In this document: positions 10,747 through 23,515 of the stretch, in pieces
Layout: every line of letters starts with the position of its first letter
Position numbering within the stretch: position 1 is the first letter of the stretch
Origin: Parachlorella kessleri
Taxonomy: Eukaryota; Chlorophyta; Trebouxiophyceae; Chlorellales; Chlorellaceae
Length of the DNA stretch: 44,228 bases
Direction of reading: 5' to 3'
NCBI GenBank assembly: GCA_001598975.1
Contig: BBXU01001351.1
Span: 1-44,228, forward strand
Position numbers and translations under genes: made by a program
The notes under the pieces: model-generated
What the model was told of the DNA's origin: nothing
Seen by the model: the letters and a program-made list of their open reading frames with translations, nothing else
Database searches by the model: none

Positions 10747-13700
10747 TCATCCACCAGTCTCGCCAGCTGGCCCCGGACTGGCTCCATCCATGGCCTGGAC
10801 TCTCACTGGGAGGATGATGGCATCGACAGCGTGCACGATGCCCTGCAAAGGACAGCCGGCGTGGGTCGCCATGGTACAGCCTCCCCAGACAATCCCACCT
10901 TATTCCTCCTCTTCCAGTGGCCTTAGCTTATCTTGGGGAGAGAGCTACTGGCTCAGAACTCAGGCAAGACTCAGGCTCATTCTGCATCCCGCCCTGTCAG
11001 TTCCGTCCAGTCCAGTCCAGTACTGCCCAGCTTTACTCCCTGCTCGCACTACCTGCCACCCATACTTATATCCAGCACCATCTGCTATTTCCAGCTACAT
11101 ATCTAGTCCGCATTGCCTGCCGCCAGTCACATAACGCCTTGTGTAAACATTACGCAGGTATAGCCAGCAACCCGGAACACCACAGTCACAACAGGCTTGG
11201 GGCTTACCATGGCGCACTGCTGTGGCACAATGAGTGACGGGCCTGCCAGAGAATCCTCTCCGGCCTCCTACCACACCAATGGTCTGGCTCCAAAGCTCAC
11301 CTCACAGACAGCGATGTCCGGGTAGATTATCGCCGCAGAGTTGCTGATGCCCTCCAGCCGTACAGGGCCCGTCGGCGACCTGTGAACTGTCAAGGGCAGG
11401 TGGGTGCCCTGCATGGCAAGGACGCACACACGCCTGCCTTACACCTTCCAATATGAGCTCCTGCAAGGATTTACCCGGCCAAATCACGTGGCAACTGCCC
11501 ACGGTGGCGCGCAGTGGTGTGCAACTAGCTTAATACTAGGATTGGTACTAGGATTAGTTATTCTGCAAGAGCAGTGAGCTCACCGAGGGGTCCATGGCAA
11601 GGGTGGGCAGCACCATGCCGTCGCGCATATCCGCCTCCCTGCAAGAAACCTCAGGCGGGCTTCCCTGAGGCTGTGGGCAGACGCATGGCAGGGGCTTAAA
11701 TGCGGCCAGCCAGCTGTCCCCTAGTACTAGTCTGACATGTCACGCAAGAATCATCCCGTGTGTCAACCTAGTCAAGGCTCCCTCCCTGGGATTGGGGCTT
11801 GTGCAGCCAGGCCAACCCCCCCTCCCACCCACCGCAGCGGCAGCACAGCTACAGTGGCCCCTACACAATGTTCTCATTGGCATTAGTGCCCGGACCGACC
11901 TGAGCGGCGGGGGCAGGATGGCGTGGTAGGCCAGCAGCGCCACCACCGCCCGGGGGCTGGCCAGCAGGGCTGCGCGGTTGCGGTCGTCCAGCCCCGACAG
12001 GAAGGAGTTGACGGCGCTGTTGAGGGGGGCCAGCGCGGTCAGCTGAGTGGTGGGTGTGGTGGCATTCTTGGGGGCAAGGTCCTGCAAGTGACCACGGCAA
12101 GTGCGCCGTTGGGCAGCAGCTGCCATTGCTTGGGGCCAGCTCCCATTTCTTCGTGGAAGTCGGTCGGCCAGGAACGAGATAGAAGCTCGCAGGCATGGCA
12201 AAGCTGACAGGTGGAGATGACTGGCTCGTGGACGGCAGCAAAAGGGCAGGGCATGTCAGTCAGGGTCGGGTGGTGCTCTATTGCAAGACCCGAGGCCCTG
12301 CTCTGCCAGAGGTGCTCCCTTTAAGGTGCTTGGAGCACGCCCACATGCTGCTCTGGCCCACCTGGACCTTGGAGGCTAGGATCAGATTCCAGAATCCCTG
12401 GAACTCGGGAGCCGTCTGGTACAGCTGCAAGGCGGGAACGCAGCCCCCGCCCGGGCCATCCGTGCTGGCATTCGCAGCGGCGGCGGTGCTGGCAGGGGGA
12501 GCGGGAAAGGATGAGGGTGAGGGGCCTGTGGGTGGGGAGGCTAGCACCCCAGCGGCTGAGAGCGAGGCAAGGGAGGGCTGCTGGCCGCTGATGCCGGTTG
12601 GGGTACTGCTGAGCCCTGAGGGAGCACTGGCTGCCGCTACAGTAGCTGCAGGTGAGCTGACCGTGCTGACAGCAGCGGGTGCAGCGGGAGCTGCCGCTGA
12701 CAAGTATGCAGGAGGAGGTGGTGGGCTTGGGCTTGGCTGCCCTCCGGCCTGGGGAGGCGAGTCCTGCCCGGCAGCCTGCCAGACTATCTCAGGCAGGGGG
12801 CCCACCTCGGCCTCAATCTCCTGCACCAGATACAGTACAGGCCAGCGGTACAGCTACCGCGTGTACATGTGCCACATGCAGCACCTCAGCAGCAGCACGA
12901 CGCAACTGTTTGCATGAAGAAGGGACAAATGCCCGCCCACAGGCTCAGATTGGGCAGGCAGCATGTGGGATCCGCACGAGCAGTCTCCTGTGAGCCTTGC
13001 CATGAAGCGTCCCAAGGCGACAGATGTCACACCACTGCGGCGATTTTGCTGCCGTGCACGTACTGATTGCTATGCTGAAAGGCCATAGCAGCAATGCACG
13101 CAGCCTTCTGCCAACACGACCACTTGTGTTTTCCGGGCAGCAAGTGCAGTTGGGGAGGCTAGCCTGTCACTTATACCGCACACACGCCCACCCCCAAAGA
13201 GTAGAACCTGCCCAAATAGATGGTAAAAGATTGCGGGGCTGGTAATTTGCTGCATCTTCCTCAACTTTCCCCAAAGTTTAACTGGGTGTGGTGCTTGCCG
13301 CTTGTATCACACATAGCCGGCTGGGCCCACCTGTCTTGTGTAGTTGGCGGTCACGCTGGCATCCACCACGTGCACCACAGAGCCTCCACACGTCACTAGA
13401 TCCCCCTCCACCACCCTGGCGGTGGTGTTGCCCACATCACCCATGATGCCCACCCCCTGCCCCTCGCCTGCCTCACCCTCCATAACCACCACCTGCTGGC
13501 AGCAGGCAAAGGCAGTCTAGCCAGCAGGGGGTAGGTGCCTTGACAAGGCTTCGCCGCCCCAGGCGCACAGCAGGCCTTGCTCGGATCCAAATCATGATGT
13601 TTTGCCGGCGGGTGGGACGGGAACAAGTGTGCAGGGTGCATGCGGCACACCAGGAGCACACCAGCAGAGGAACTGCGCGAGTGCTGCAGGGGGCAGCAAC

Positions 13701-16700
13701 ATTACTTGCTACGACCCAAGCTTAAGCAGGCATTCCCTGCCTCTCGAGCAACCCCCGCCTTCTTCCCCTGGCCAGGCCGTCCCTCGCCACCCTTTCGCAC
13801 CCGACTTGGCTCCCTCCCCACCCCCCTCCCTCCCCCAAAATGCATGGCTGAAGTGCAGGTTGCCCAGGGTGCCACAGCCCAGCCAAGCACACTACGACAT
13901 GCAGTGCCTTACCTCCAGGTCATGGTTGGGGTTCTCCGTGGCCACCCACTCCCCCTCCAGCCCCTGCAGCTCCGTCAGGCTGAGCCCGCCCGCCCCGGGG
14001 ACCAGCATGTACTCGCCCGCCAGGTGCAGCAGGGGGGTGCTCCGTATCACCTCCCCCATCGCCTGCACCAACCCTCAAAACCTTCCCTAGCTGCAGTGGG
14101 TCCATTGGGAGGCAAGTAAGCAATATCACTGTGGGTATTCCCAGGCTTCTCACGCCCCGTTCAGCACGTGGCCCCCTCAACCCCCTGGGCAGCAACCTCC
14201 AGCCACCTAACTGGCAGTGCCGGACCGCAACGCCACCTACTCCAGCCCGTGCCCTGCCAGGACATACCAAAGCCAGCTCACCTTCTGGTCCAGCTGCCTG
14301 CCGGGCTGCAGCAGCTGGGCTGTGCCCTGGAGCAGCGCCTGGTCGTTGGGCGCAAACAGGGTCACATTCAGGGCGGGGTCTGCAAGGGCGTCCATCCAGC
14401 CACCCAGCTGGAGCAGCACAGTGGCCAGGCTGAGGTTGGGGTGAGACCTGCAGGCCGGACAAGGGGGTGCCACAATCTGTTTGAAATGGGGTTGCTCCCA
14501 TTGGCGGGCGTGCCTGCGAGTGCCCTCTTCCATGCAGGGAGCTTCATGGTGCAAGATTGGGCTGGAGGATTTGTGGGTGATGTGAGGAAGCAGCCACGTC
14601 GCAGCATCTCCTCCCAATGGGAGGAGGCATGTGCTACAACGCTTGGGACGGCGTGAGCGGAAAGCAGCACCATGCAACTGCACGGGGCAGTGTAGCGTGC
14701 CATTGTGCCTGCACGCATGCCTCTGCCCCTGTGCTTCAAACGGTGGCACACGAGGTTCCTTACCTGAGTATGTCCGCAATGCTGGGTGCGCAGGGCGCCT
14801 GCCCAGGTCTCAGGCTGCTGGGAGGAGGCTGCAGTTGGCACAGGACGTGTGCGGCAGGTTAGGCACTATGCTGCACTGGCTGATACCTTGCTGCATCCAA
14901 TGGGCGAATGTCCGACCCAGTCACATCGCCTGAATCTCGCCAGCCCTTGCTACCTTGTCAGCCCCAGGGCATGCCCACTACACAAGGCCCGCCAGTCGAA
15001 GCGGAGCTTACCGTGCTGATGCCCTGCAGTGCCAGGTCATACGGCATGACGAACTGGATGTTGGCTGCCGACATGAGGACCTGCAATGCAAGCGCAGCTA
15101 CGCCTTCAGAGTCTTGCGGCTATGCACGGCGGTAGTGAAGCCGAGTTAAAAGGCGGGGGATAAGACACGATGCACTGCCCTGCCCTTGACTTCTCCTTGC
15201 AGGGAGCAGGATCACCTCTGCCTGTAGGAGATGTCCCAGAACGACATGACAGCGAGGAGCAACTTGCTTAAACTCATGCAGAATCGCTTGCTTGATTGAA
15301 TTTCATGCAGAATCGCTAGTCGACAAAACATAGACCCCTGTCAGCCCAGTAACTCCTCTCTGATTGCATTACCTGCCACCCTCAATAACAGCATTGCTCC
15401 TGCCTTCGGCCATCCCCAGAGCGTGAGCGTGTGTGGACGAACCTCTCACCACCAACTATCCACCCTGCGGCTCACCCTGTCAATCACATGGACTACCGTC
15501 CTGCACAGGAGCAGGTTGGAGCGTAGCAGGCGGGCCGAGTTGTGTGCTGCCTGGACCTCGACTTCTGTCGGGCTGAGCAGCCTGGCTGAGAGGGTGGCAC
15601 CCGGAAGGTATGTGGCCAGGGGCCGGGTCTACACATAACGGGGCATGTAGTCAGCACTTGGCGTGTATCTATCGCTGGCTAGCTGCCATCCTGGCACAGG
15701 TAACCCCAGTTACAGCTTCACCTATAGGCCCCTTCCCCAGCCCCTTTGCCTCACAATGTTGGAGGGTGCTTATGAAGCTCATGGAGGGTAAACAAGGCGC
15801 TTGCACCAAGTGCCAGGCTACTATAGTAAGGTACGGGCACCAGCTGTGGCGTAAGTAACAGCATGTCCCTGTTTGTCCCCTGATCAACCTGCAGGTAGTT
15901 GAGCATGGGCATATTAAGCTAAGGCTTGCACATTACCTGCGAGATAAGGTCAATATAAGCGAGCGGGCGCGGCACAACATGGTATGCCACTACCGCCTTG
16001 AGCTTCCCCAGGTTGGCCAGCATGCTGCGAGTGTCAAGACCCTGCAGCTCATACACACACCACATGCCACGCCAGGAGGAGCAGACATTCTGCAAGAGGT
16101 AATTGTGCTACAAACGGGCTGCCAGCCAACCCAGCAGCCGTGCCATGGCCACTTTTGTAAACCATAACTGGTCTGCTGCAGATATGTGCACAGTCGAGGT
16201 GTTGGTCAACGGACCTGTTCTGCCATAAAGGCATTGATGGCGTCATTGGTGGGAATGAGGAGGGTAATGGCCAGCTGGGGGTCAGACAGGTTGCCCAGCC
16301 AGCCCGCAACGGCAGCAAAGGACAGGAACAGGTCCACATCGCCACTAGCCCTGCGCAGCCCATGACACCAACCCGCTAGTAACAGGCTAGCATAAGCAAC
16401 TACTGTGGACATCTGGCAGGAAGATAAGAAAGCTTTTCTCTCCCTTGCGCCCGCACCCCACACTGCAGTCATCACCCATTGCCCACCTGGCAAAGTTTAT
16501 AACGTCCGTGCGGCACGGCTGGCCCAGTGGGGCCGGTGGTGCCTGAGAGGGAGTTGGAGACGGAGCAAAGATTGGAGCATCAGCCACCTGGGATGTCCTG
16601 CTTTGGCCAGTGGCGCCGCCCCCAAAGATTCCCTGGATCTCCGAGGGGGCCATGAATTGCCCCAGGGTCATGTTGGTGCCAGTGACAGTGGAGGAGAGGT

Positions 16701-17990
16701 TGAAGGACCCCTGCCCAGGGGCGGTGGTATTGAGGGCGGGTGGTCCGGCGGCAGGCTGGAAAGGCTGGGCTGAGGCGGTGGCAGTGCTGGGTGGTGGTGG
16801 GCTGTTGGCTGTGCCCACCAGGCCTTGCAGGCTCAGCAACTGGGGCGGGGGGACTGGGCGGCAGCAGGGTGGGAAGAGCGGCGAGAACAGGCGCAGCGGT
16901 CGCGGAAGGCGCAGCAATGCTGGCGGCCCCCAAGGAAGGGCTGCTTGGGGGCAGCAAGGACGACGAGGCTGGAGAGATGGCTGGCCCACTAGTTGAGGCG
17001 ACGGGGTTGAGGGTCACTTGACCTAGCTGGGATGCTGGGACAGTGGTGATCCCCATGGGAGGGGCTTGCTGCCCCCCTGCTGTGGGTGGCATGGCCGCTG
17101 GGCTGCTTGTGATCGCAAGTGCTGCTAACATTGGCCCTGGAGGTGCGGCAAGGCTGGAGCCTGGGCTTGGGCTGGGAGTGGGGCTCGGTGGGGTTGGTGG
17201 GGAGGATGATGGAGAGGGGCCAACAGCGCTGCCGGAGGCGGTGGCATTTGAGCACTGTTGGCAGCGACGGCAGGACTGCATGCAGTACTGTGCCAGCATC
17301 CATGCCTCTCCACACTTGCCCCAGCCAGCCTGCAGGATTTGTGCGGGCAGCTTTTGCTGGCACGGTTGCCGTCGGGACCATTTGCACTTAGCATGGGTAC
17401 CTTCCCAGGCGACTTGCTGGGGAACTAAGATAAACCAACTTGGGTACGTTGGTGGGCATGGCGGCTGTGTGATACTTCACCCACCTGTTGTGCACATGTG
17501 AAGTCCGCAGCAGGGGGCACATCAGTACAGCTGCAGAAGCCTGGGCACATGCAGCGCCCGCATGTCGTCAGGCACAGTTGTTGAGCCACCACCCAGGTCT
17601 GGTAGCTGCAGGGAAACGCCAATGGCGGGCTCGGCATCATTGCACAGTTTGCATAACATGGGCTCATGAGGTCATGCAGTCATGGCCGCCCTGGGTGAAG
17701 CACTAGGGATGCATGTGTTGCACAGCCACTGACTAGGAAGCCTACCAGCTCCCAGAGTCCCGGAGCTGAGTGCACGATTGGCCTGGCGGCGTAGTATCGC
17801 TGCAACTGCAGCCAGAGCCATCACTTGGTGGCCCTGCGAAAGCTGTCACCAGTTGGCCTGCCAGGACAGCAGGGCCAGCTCCGGGTGGTGCATTGGGTGG
17901 AGTGGCTGGGGTGAAGTGCAGCTCTGAGCTTGTGAACGACTGCACAGTCCCCAAGTTGCTCAGCACTAAGACCAGCTGCCACAAGGCCAT
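10747..17990 (-). CDS. Secreted multi-FAS1 protein with two ShK-like modules and Pro-rich linkers
   Basis: Probable extracellular matrix or cell-surface adhesion protein of about 1045 residues. Exons on minus: 17990-17746, 17605-17485, 17329-16487, 16350-16215, 16041-15937, 15628-15476, 15080-15012, 14828-14764, 14447-14282, 14062-13913, 13492-13331, 12820-12362, 12081-11900, 11638-11584, 11524-11475, 11379-11301, 10842-10747. A signal peptide (MALWQLVLVLSNLGTVQS) comes first. Two tandem six-Cys ShK-like modules follow (CSCSDTTPPGQSC...TCGRC and CSCTDVPPAADFTC...SCRRC), each cut by an intron at the same point. Next is a Ser/Pro/Ala stalk (PPTPPSPTPSPSPG), then FAS1-1 (ITLLIPTNDAINAFM, VVAYHVVP, VVHVIDR), FAS1-2 (VTLFAPNDQAL, SVVHVVD), a second Pro-rich linker and FAS1-3 (LTALAPLNSAVNSFL, LLAYHAILPPPL, GIVHAVDAIILP). 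FAS1 domains commonly mediate cell adhesion. The long exon needs a +1 frame change or a hidden intron between about 16580 and 16989. No GPI signal is evident. Confidence 0.85.
10950..11068 (+). repeat. Dispersed intronic repeat, long form, copy 2
   Basis: Lies in the FAS1-gene intron 11300-10843. Begins GGCTCAGAACTCAGGCAAGA, continues through CCCTGTCAG and a tandem GTCCA stretch, and ends GCACTACCTGCCACCCATAC. It is nearly identical to copy 4; the length difference is mainly the number of TCCAG units. Confidence 0.85.
15329..15389 (+). repeat. Dispersed intronic repeat, short form, copy 3
   Basis: Lies in the FAS1-gene intron 15475-15081. Reads CATAGACCCCTGTCAGCCCA, then ACTCCTCTCTGATTGCATTA, then CCTGCCACCCTCAATAA. 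It is closest to copy 1. Just upstream, CATGCAGAATCGCT occurs twice as a local direct repeat. Confidence 0.7.
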
Positions 17991-19127
17991 CCCCTGGGGT
18001 CTGTCGGCCCAGCGTTTACACCATCATACAATCCAGCAGACAGTGATCCCCATAAAAAGGTGTGCAATGTGTGGGTGCTCAAGACGGATGGCCTGCCTGG
18101 AAACATTAAGCGCTTGGAAGGCAGCCAGCTGGGTCGCTACACCTGTTTCTACCTAGACCGAAAGGGTGCGGAAGGGACCTTGCTGTCATGCAGCGGCTGC
18201 TAGAAATAAAGTGAGGAGCGTAGCCACGAGACAGTGCTATTCACACCGACTGTGGCAGCGTTGCAATGGAATGACAGACATGCACAGTGCGGATATTGGC
18301 TGAGACTGCTGCCCCACCCCTACTGCTGGTCACCTCGAGGGCTACAGCCATTACAGGTGTACAGCAATTTCAGGGCAGCAGGCGGGGGCAAAAACCTGCC
18401 AAAACAATACGTAGCTATAACTCAGAAGGACAGAAGCTTGAGGGCAGAGCAGAAGGAGCATACTGGGGGCTCGTTCGCCCTTATATGCCACCGACATTAA
18501 GAGACGACCTGTTGCCATCAGAGCAACATTGTCCACAGCGCACATACAGCACTCTAGCCAACCAGCAAACGACAGGGCCGATTAAACAAAAGACATGGCA
18601 ATGTCAAGTAACCAAGGGGATACACACCAAGTCTGCCACGTCTTTGAGGCACCAGAGCTGCCACATGCGAGCGTTTTGCAATCGAGCCACATGTGGCAGC
18701 TCTCATAGAACATTTGAGTTCAGCTAGCTTGTTCAACCTGCAATGCGAACGGCTACCAGCCACGAGAGGAGCACACTAAAAGAAATGCCAGTTCTAACGC
18801 CTCAATGACAGGGCGAAGCATTCAAATGTCTACCGGCACTGTTGGATTCTCTAACCTTTTTCCACGACGCAGGTATCCCCAGCCTCTGCTAATCCAAGCG
18901 AACCATCCTAACGCCAACAATTCACTTGAGACCCAAAACGCACACAAGCTTAACTGCAACATCACTGCACCACACAACTTACAGCACTGCCACACTCGGT
19001 CTCCAAGCCCCACCCAGCGACTAGACTGGTCTTGCTTCCCCACACAAGTGCCCATCTTGCTGCGCAGCAGCTATTCAGTAGCCCGTATGGGCGAAGCAAT
19101 AGCAAGCATACCACTTTCAACATGCAT
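17991..19127. other. Intergenic region, no gene recognised
   Basis: About 1.1 kb between the FAS1 gene start and the phosphatase-1 poly(A) signal, both on minus. Open frames here show no family motif, plausible splice chain or codon pattern. It presumably holds the FAS1 promoter. I see no repeat or RNA gene. Confidence 0.6.
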
Positions 19128-19132
19128 TTACA
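19128..19132 (-). terminator. TGTAA poly(A) signal of CTD-phosphatase-like gene 1
   Basis: TTACA on plus, so TGTAA on minus, about 195 nt after the stop at 19325-19327. It supports reading the last exon through to that stop. Confidence 0.6.
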
Positions 19133-19324
19133 CTTCAGCCTTAGGCTGCACTCGCAATAATATACACACGTCCTCACTTGGGCGAGCCTGGGGGGCTGGG
19201 CAAGAAGGAGTTGCCATCCATGGGGAGCAGGCCACTGATGCTGCGAGCATTGGGCACCAAAAGCAGAGCACCATGCGCGGTGTTCCCTGCACAGCCAACG
19301 ATACAGAAAATATAAGACACAACA

Positions 19325-22300
19325 TCACAGCAGTGCAGCACAGAGAAGGGACCGTGATGCAAGGACCAGGTGAGCTGCATGAAGACTCCCAGGCAACCTC
19401 AACATATGAAGCTGCCAAGCTTGATTGCAAAAAGCACCAGCCGGAAGCGCGCTGGGCTTGCCAGCATCCGCAAACATAACCAAAGTCATGCAAGGCATGA
19501 CACACAACAACAACTTGCCTGACAGTCGTGCCAGCCGCATATGGAACACGTCTCGCGCTGCCTGCTGCAGCGATGGCTCCACGCACTGGAAGACGTCTGC
19601 TGACGCCGCCTCCCTCTCCTCCTCACTCTCATACCCAGAGCGAAGGCCCTCAGGGCCGGCTCCGTCCACCGCCATGCCACGCTTTCCGCTGCGGGGTGTG
19701 CTACAAACCGAGGCAGGGCTGTTCCAGCCATCGGTCGAGATCACGTCATAATCGTCCCTCTCTCCTGCCGCTCGCCGTTCCCCATCTGCCTGGGCAAAAA
19801 CCTCCTGCTGCTGCAGCCCCTTGTCGCCAGCAGCTGCAAGCTCTTCACAAGCGGGGCAGCCGGGCAGGCATGCGCCCGAGGGCTTGCACAGAGCGCACAG
19901 TGGCGTCCCTGGGCGCGGTGTCTCCGGCATGCTCTGCTTCCTCTTCCCGGCGGTGGCTGCACCTACGTCTGTGTTTGACACATCAGACAGCGGCGCCTCA
20001 GGTTCTGCCGCCACCCACACAGCTGTTCCTTCTGGTCCCTCAGCAGCCGCCGCTGCCTCTCCCAAATGCTCTGCCACCACATGGACCACACCAGGGCTGG
20101 ACGGCTCGGCCGTGCTCCCGTCGCTGTCAACCGCAATTGCAAGGGCCTCCGCCGGCTCCTCGGCTGGTGGGGTAGTGGGGCTGCACACTTCAGGCATATC
20201 AGCGAGGTATGCCTGCACGAGGGCAGGGCAGAGAGGAGTGAACTCCTGCCCCACATGGGAAAAGCGTGCAAGCAAACGCGTGCCTTCAGCCAGAAACGCC
20301 TGCAATGCATTAAATCTGGTCCACTCCCATCCCCTTCATTACGGGAAGCACCATCGCAGGGCCGCTTACAGCCACCTAAGCAGCAGCAAGCAACACCACT
20401 GCTTGAACTCCGAACACCTCCACCAGCCCAAACATTCCCACCCCAGCAGCGCAACTTGACTTACCCCCTGGCCAAAGACTCCTGCCACACTGCTGCGCTC
20501 CCGCAGCCACTCTCCTAGCACGGCGCAGCGCTCGTCATGCTCCCGCAGATCTTCGGGTTTACGCAATGGCTCTCCCTACAGCAGACATAACACATGTAGG
20601 GGTCAGCTGCCAGTAACTCGCTGGCAGCCGGAAGACTTTGCAAGGCAGCTTCTAGCATGGGAACCCCACCAAGCATGGCTGGCTGGAACCCGGGTCGGGA
20701 AGTAGCAACAGCACCTCGGCTAACAGATGAAACCTGAAAGACAATGCCGACAGGCTTCCATTCCATCTACACTGACCAGCATGTCGTGCATGATCTCCAC
20801 TACGCCATCCACCGCCCTGGTCCAGGGGCCTCCTTCCTCTCCGCTATCCTGACCAGCCGGCTGTGCAAAGTTAGCAGCCCAGAAGTCTTCTAGCCGCAGC
20901 TGTGCCTGCCGCAACACGCTGCCTGCATGGCACGAAGTGTAAAAACAATACTTAACCAGGCTGCCCTTGAAGTTCCCATACCTGAAGAACACATGCGCTG
21001 CAATATTGCAATATCTATGACAGGAAACCTCGAGCAAGCCACGCTTCTGTTTTGTTTTCCAGGTCCCCAGGCGGACTAGAGCAAGCCTACCTGAGTCTGA
21101 TGTAAAGAGGTCTGATGGGCGGTACTCTTCCACGTACATCACATTGTTGTGGTACTCCTCAAGATATGCCTGCAGCAAACAAGTGCACTGCTCGCCAGCC
21201 GCACCACTTCCAACACCTGTCCAACAGCACCACAAGGCACACAGGGCAACCACTCCCGCAGAGCTGGCTCTGAATACTGCAAGAGGAGTGGTCGCCACCG
21301 GTTGCCTTGCCGCGCCGCCTCTCATCCAATATTCACAGCTGCAGCCAATCAAAGCAAGGAAGCCCGTGTTGTCGTTCCGGCCCATGTCACCGCAACATCA
21401 ACCTAGGCGGCCCCACCTTTGGGCAGTCATCCAGGCACATGACAGGGCAGGCCAGCTGGGTGGTCGGTGCCTCGTCAAGCGGGTGGGTGCAGCCCAGCGC
21501 CGTCAGCATGGTCTTTGGCACAGCCCTCGGCACCGTGTCAGGAAAGGTGGAATTCAGCCGCCAGTCCCAATCGGTGGTAGGAAACAGCTGCGACAGGGGG
21601 TCCAGCATGTGCCACAACAGCTGCACATACTCCTGCTTGCCCTTGCTGCAGACAAACACCTCGTATCGCTCGCGCTCCTGCAGAAGGTGGGGCAAAGTCA
21701 CAGACCTGAATGAGCATGTACTGCGTGAGTATACCGCAAGTCTGAGGTCTGGCTAGGCCAGCTGTTTTATGCGAGCCATCTATTGCTGACCAGAGTCTTG
21801 TACGCCAGCCACTACGCCTTCGCAACTCGGTAGGGTATTGATCCAAGAGCATTACAAGCTATCACACAACCCTGTCGGGTTCCCAGCTAATCTTGCTGTG
21901 ACGGTCCGCGTATCATGGGCGTCAACACACCCTTGAGGCAGCCTGAGCCAACCTCAGGCAGCCGGCCGCCTCCCAACACCACGCACCCCACGACCACCCC
22001 GTTCCCCCAGGCTCACCCGCACAAGGAACTCCCGCAGCCGCTCCCAGCCTCGGCGGATGCAGACTTTGAAAGTGCAGCACAGCCGGCCCAGGCGCCAGTG
22101 CATGATGTAGGTGGCCTCAGCGTGCGGGTCGTGCTCCATCAGCGCAGCATACTGTGCTGGCAGGTCCTGGCCGCTCTCAGTGGTGACTGTGCATGGCTGC
22201 CAGTGCAGCGCATCCCTACGGGCAGGTGTGTTGGTAGAGTTCAGCATGATTCCTCCCCGCCCAAGACCAAGCCGCTTGGCATGGAAATCAAGCTCCTGGA

Positions 22301-23515
22301 AAGACAAGAGGACTGATGATCACCGCAAGCCATCGCCCCATTTTGCAGCATGTAATGTGCAGGCCAACACTGATGCTTGCATAGGCGAGGCTGCCCTAGT
22401 GCTGGCCAGTCAGCTGCATGTCCTCGCTAAGGATTCCGCAGCTACGTACCAGTCCTTCTGCGTAACCGCCACAGCTGAGGCATCCACCAGCGTGTTGTCT
22501 AGGTCCAGCACTACCAGCGCCTTCTGCTGGTGCCTGATGATGTCGCACACCTCCGCCGCCTTGATGTTGGTAGCAAACACCAGGAAGGCAAAGCCATCTG
22601 CCACAAGGAGGGTACACCAAACTGGGCTTAAGCCTCCAGGCACAACACCTCCGTTACATACCTTGAGCCAACTTCCAAGCGGTCCTTCGCCTTAAATGCC
22701 ACAAAATGGACGCAGCGCTTGGCAACGCAGCTCTGCTGCAGCTCCGATAGCAGGGATCTCCACACATAACTCACCCTCACAAGCCACCCTTGGTGCCCTG
22801 GGCACCAGTACAATGTCACCGCAGCTGGTTGTGCACACCAAGCACTCCTTAGCGTCGTAGCATGCCTGAGCTAGCTCCCGCAACCTGTACCAAACAAGCC
22901 ATAATATTTAATGATGCATACTTGCCGTAAGCGTCACTTACGGATCCTTCAATACCAGGGAGTGCCTAAACAACAGGCAATAGTTGGCACCGCCGGTGGG
23001 CAGGGACAGTACATCCGGCACTGCCAGTAACTGCTGCTGCAGTTGTCAATCCAAGCCCGCGAACTCCCTCAGGACTCTTCACATACCTTAGGGAGTGAGG
23101 AGACTCTCCAGGGATTTCACCAACAAGGGCGTCGGGGCCTGCAGGGGGACGAGAGCGTCACATCACTGATCACTGCACGTGCCACACAACAAGCACCAAA
23201 AGCGGCCCATGCAGAAGCTCTCTGCGCCTCACCTTTCGCGTTGGCTACTTGCTGCACTCCTAAAGCAAGCAGACTGACGTGCCTGCAGCCAAAGTCAACA
23301 AGGCTAGGTCAGACAGGCTCCATGGTCTGACAGGCTGCGCAGACCAGCGACCTAACTGACCTTGGTTCAAATGCCGTGAATGAGAGTTGCGATGCCGGCT
23401 GGGAGGGGCGTGTAACATAGAGCCGCCCTACAATTCCATTCGGCCTGCCTATCTCGTCCTCGAGCGGCTCTCCGTCAAGAAGGATTCTGCAGCTGCTCCA
23501 AGGCAGAGGTACCAT
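19325..23515 (-). CDS. FCP1/CPL-type CTD phosphatase-like protein 1
   Basis: Predicted phosphatase of the FCP1/SCP fold, nearest by eye to plant CPL1-type RNA polymerase II CTD phosphatases. Exons on minus: 23515-23361, perhaps one near 23145-23090, 23036-22942, 22884-22788, 22735-22662, about 22597-22446, 22295-22017, 21677-21417, 21169-21091, 20922-20777, 20575-20465, 20299-19325; about 810 residues. Catalytic DxDxT motif in VVLDLDNTLVDAS. The segment RRGWERLREFLVR-ERERYEVFVCSKG resembles the CPL1 block around RPGWEEL and VYVCT, with Ser in place of the motif II Thr. A later acidic pair is in PVMCLDDCPK. The C-terminal 324 residues form one exon, acidic and Pro-rich with a Cys-rich patch (CALCKPSGACLPGCPACEE) and a hydrophobic end. 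No dsRBD or BRCT domain was recognised. The join before the DxDxT exon (22662 to about 22597) is out of phase by one and remains unresolved. It is a paralogue of the gene at 29796-32583. Confidence 0.78.

Noticed and set aside
12195..12917. 240-codon plus-strand open frame rich in Ala and Gly
   Set aside because: It is the antisense shadow of the Pro/Ser/Ala-rich linker exon (12820-12362) of the FAS1 gene, and it has no family motif.
19325..19560. Hydrophobic C-terminal segment of phosphatase 1 as a membrane anchor
   Set aside because: A stretch near LLLCVMPCMTLVMFADA is hydrophobic, but it lies in a tail with no paralogue support, so a membrane role cannot be claimed.
19528..20459. Two long plus-strand open frames (215 and 212 codons)
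   Set aside because: They mirror the low-complexity GC-rich last exon of phosphatase 1 on the minus strand, which is supported by splice phase and a TGTAA signal.
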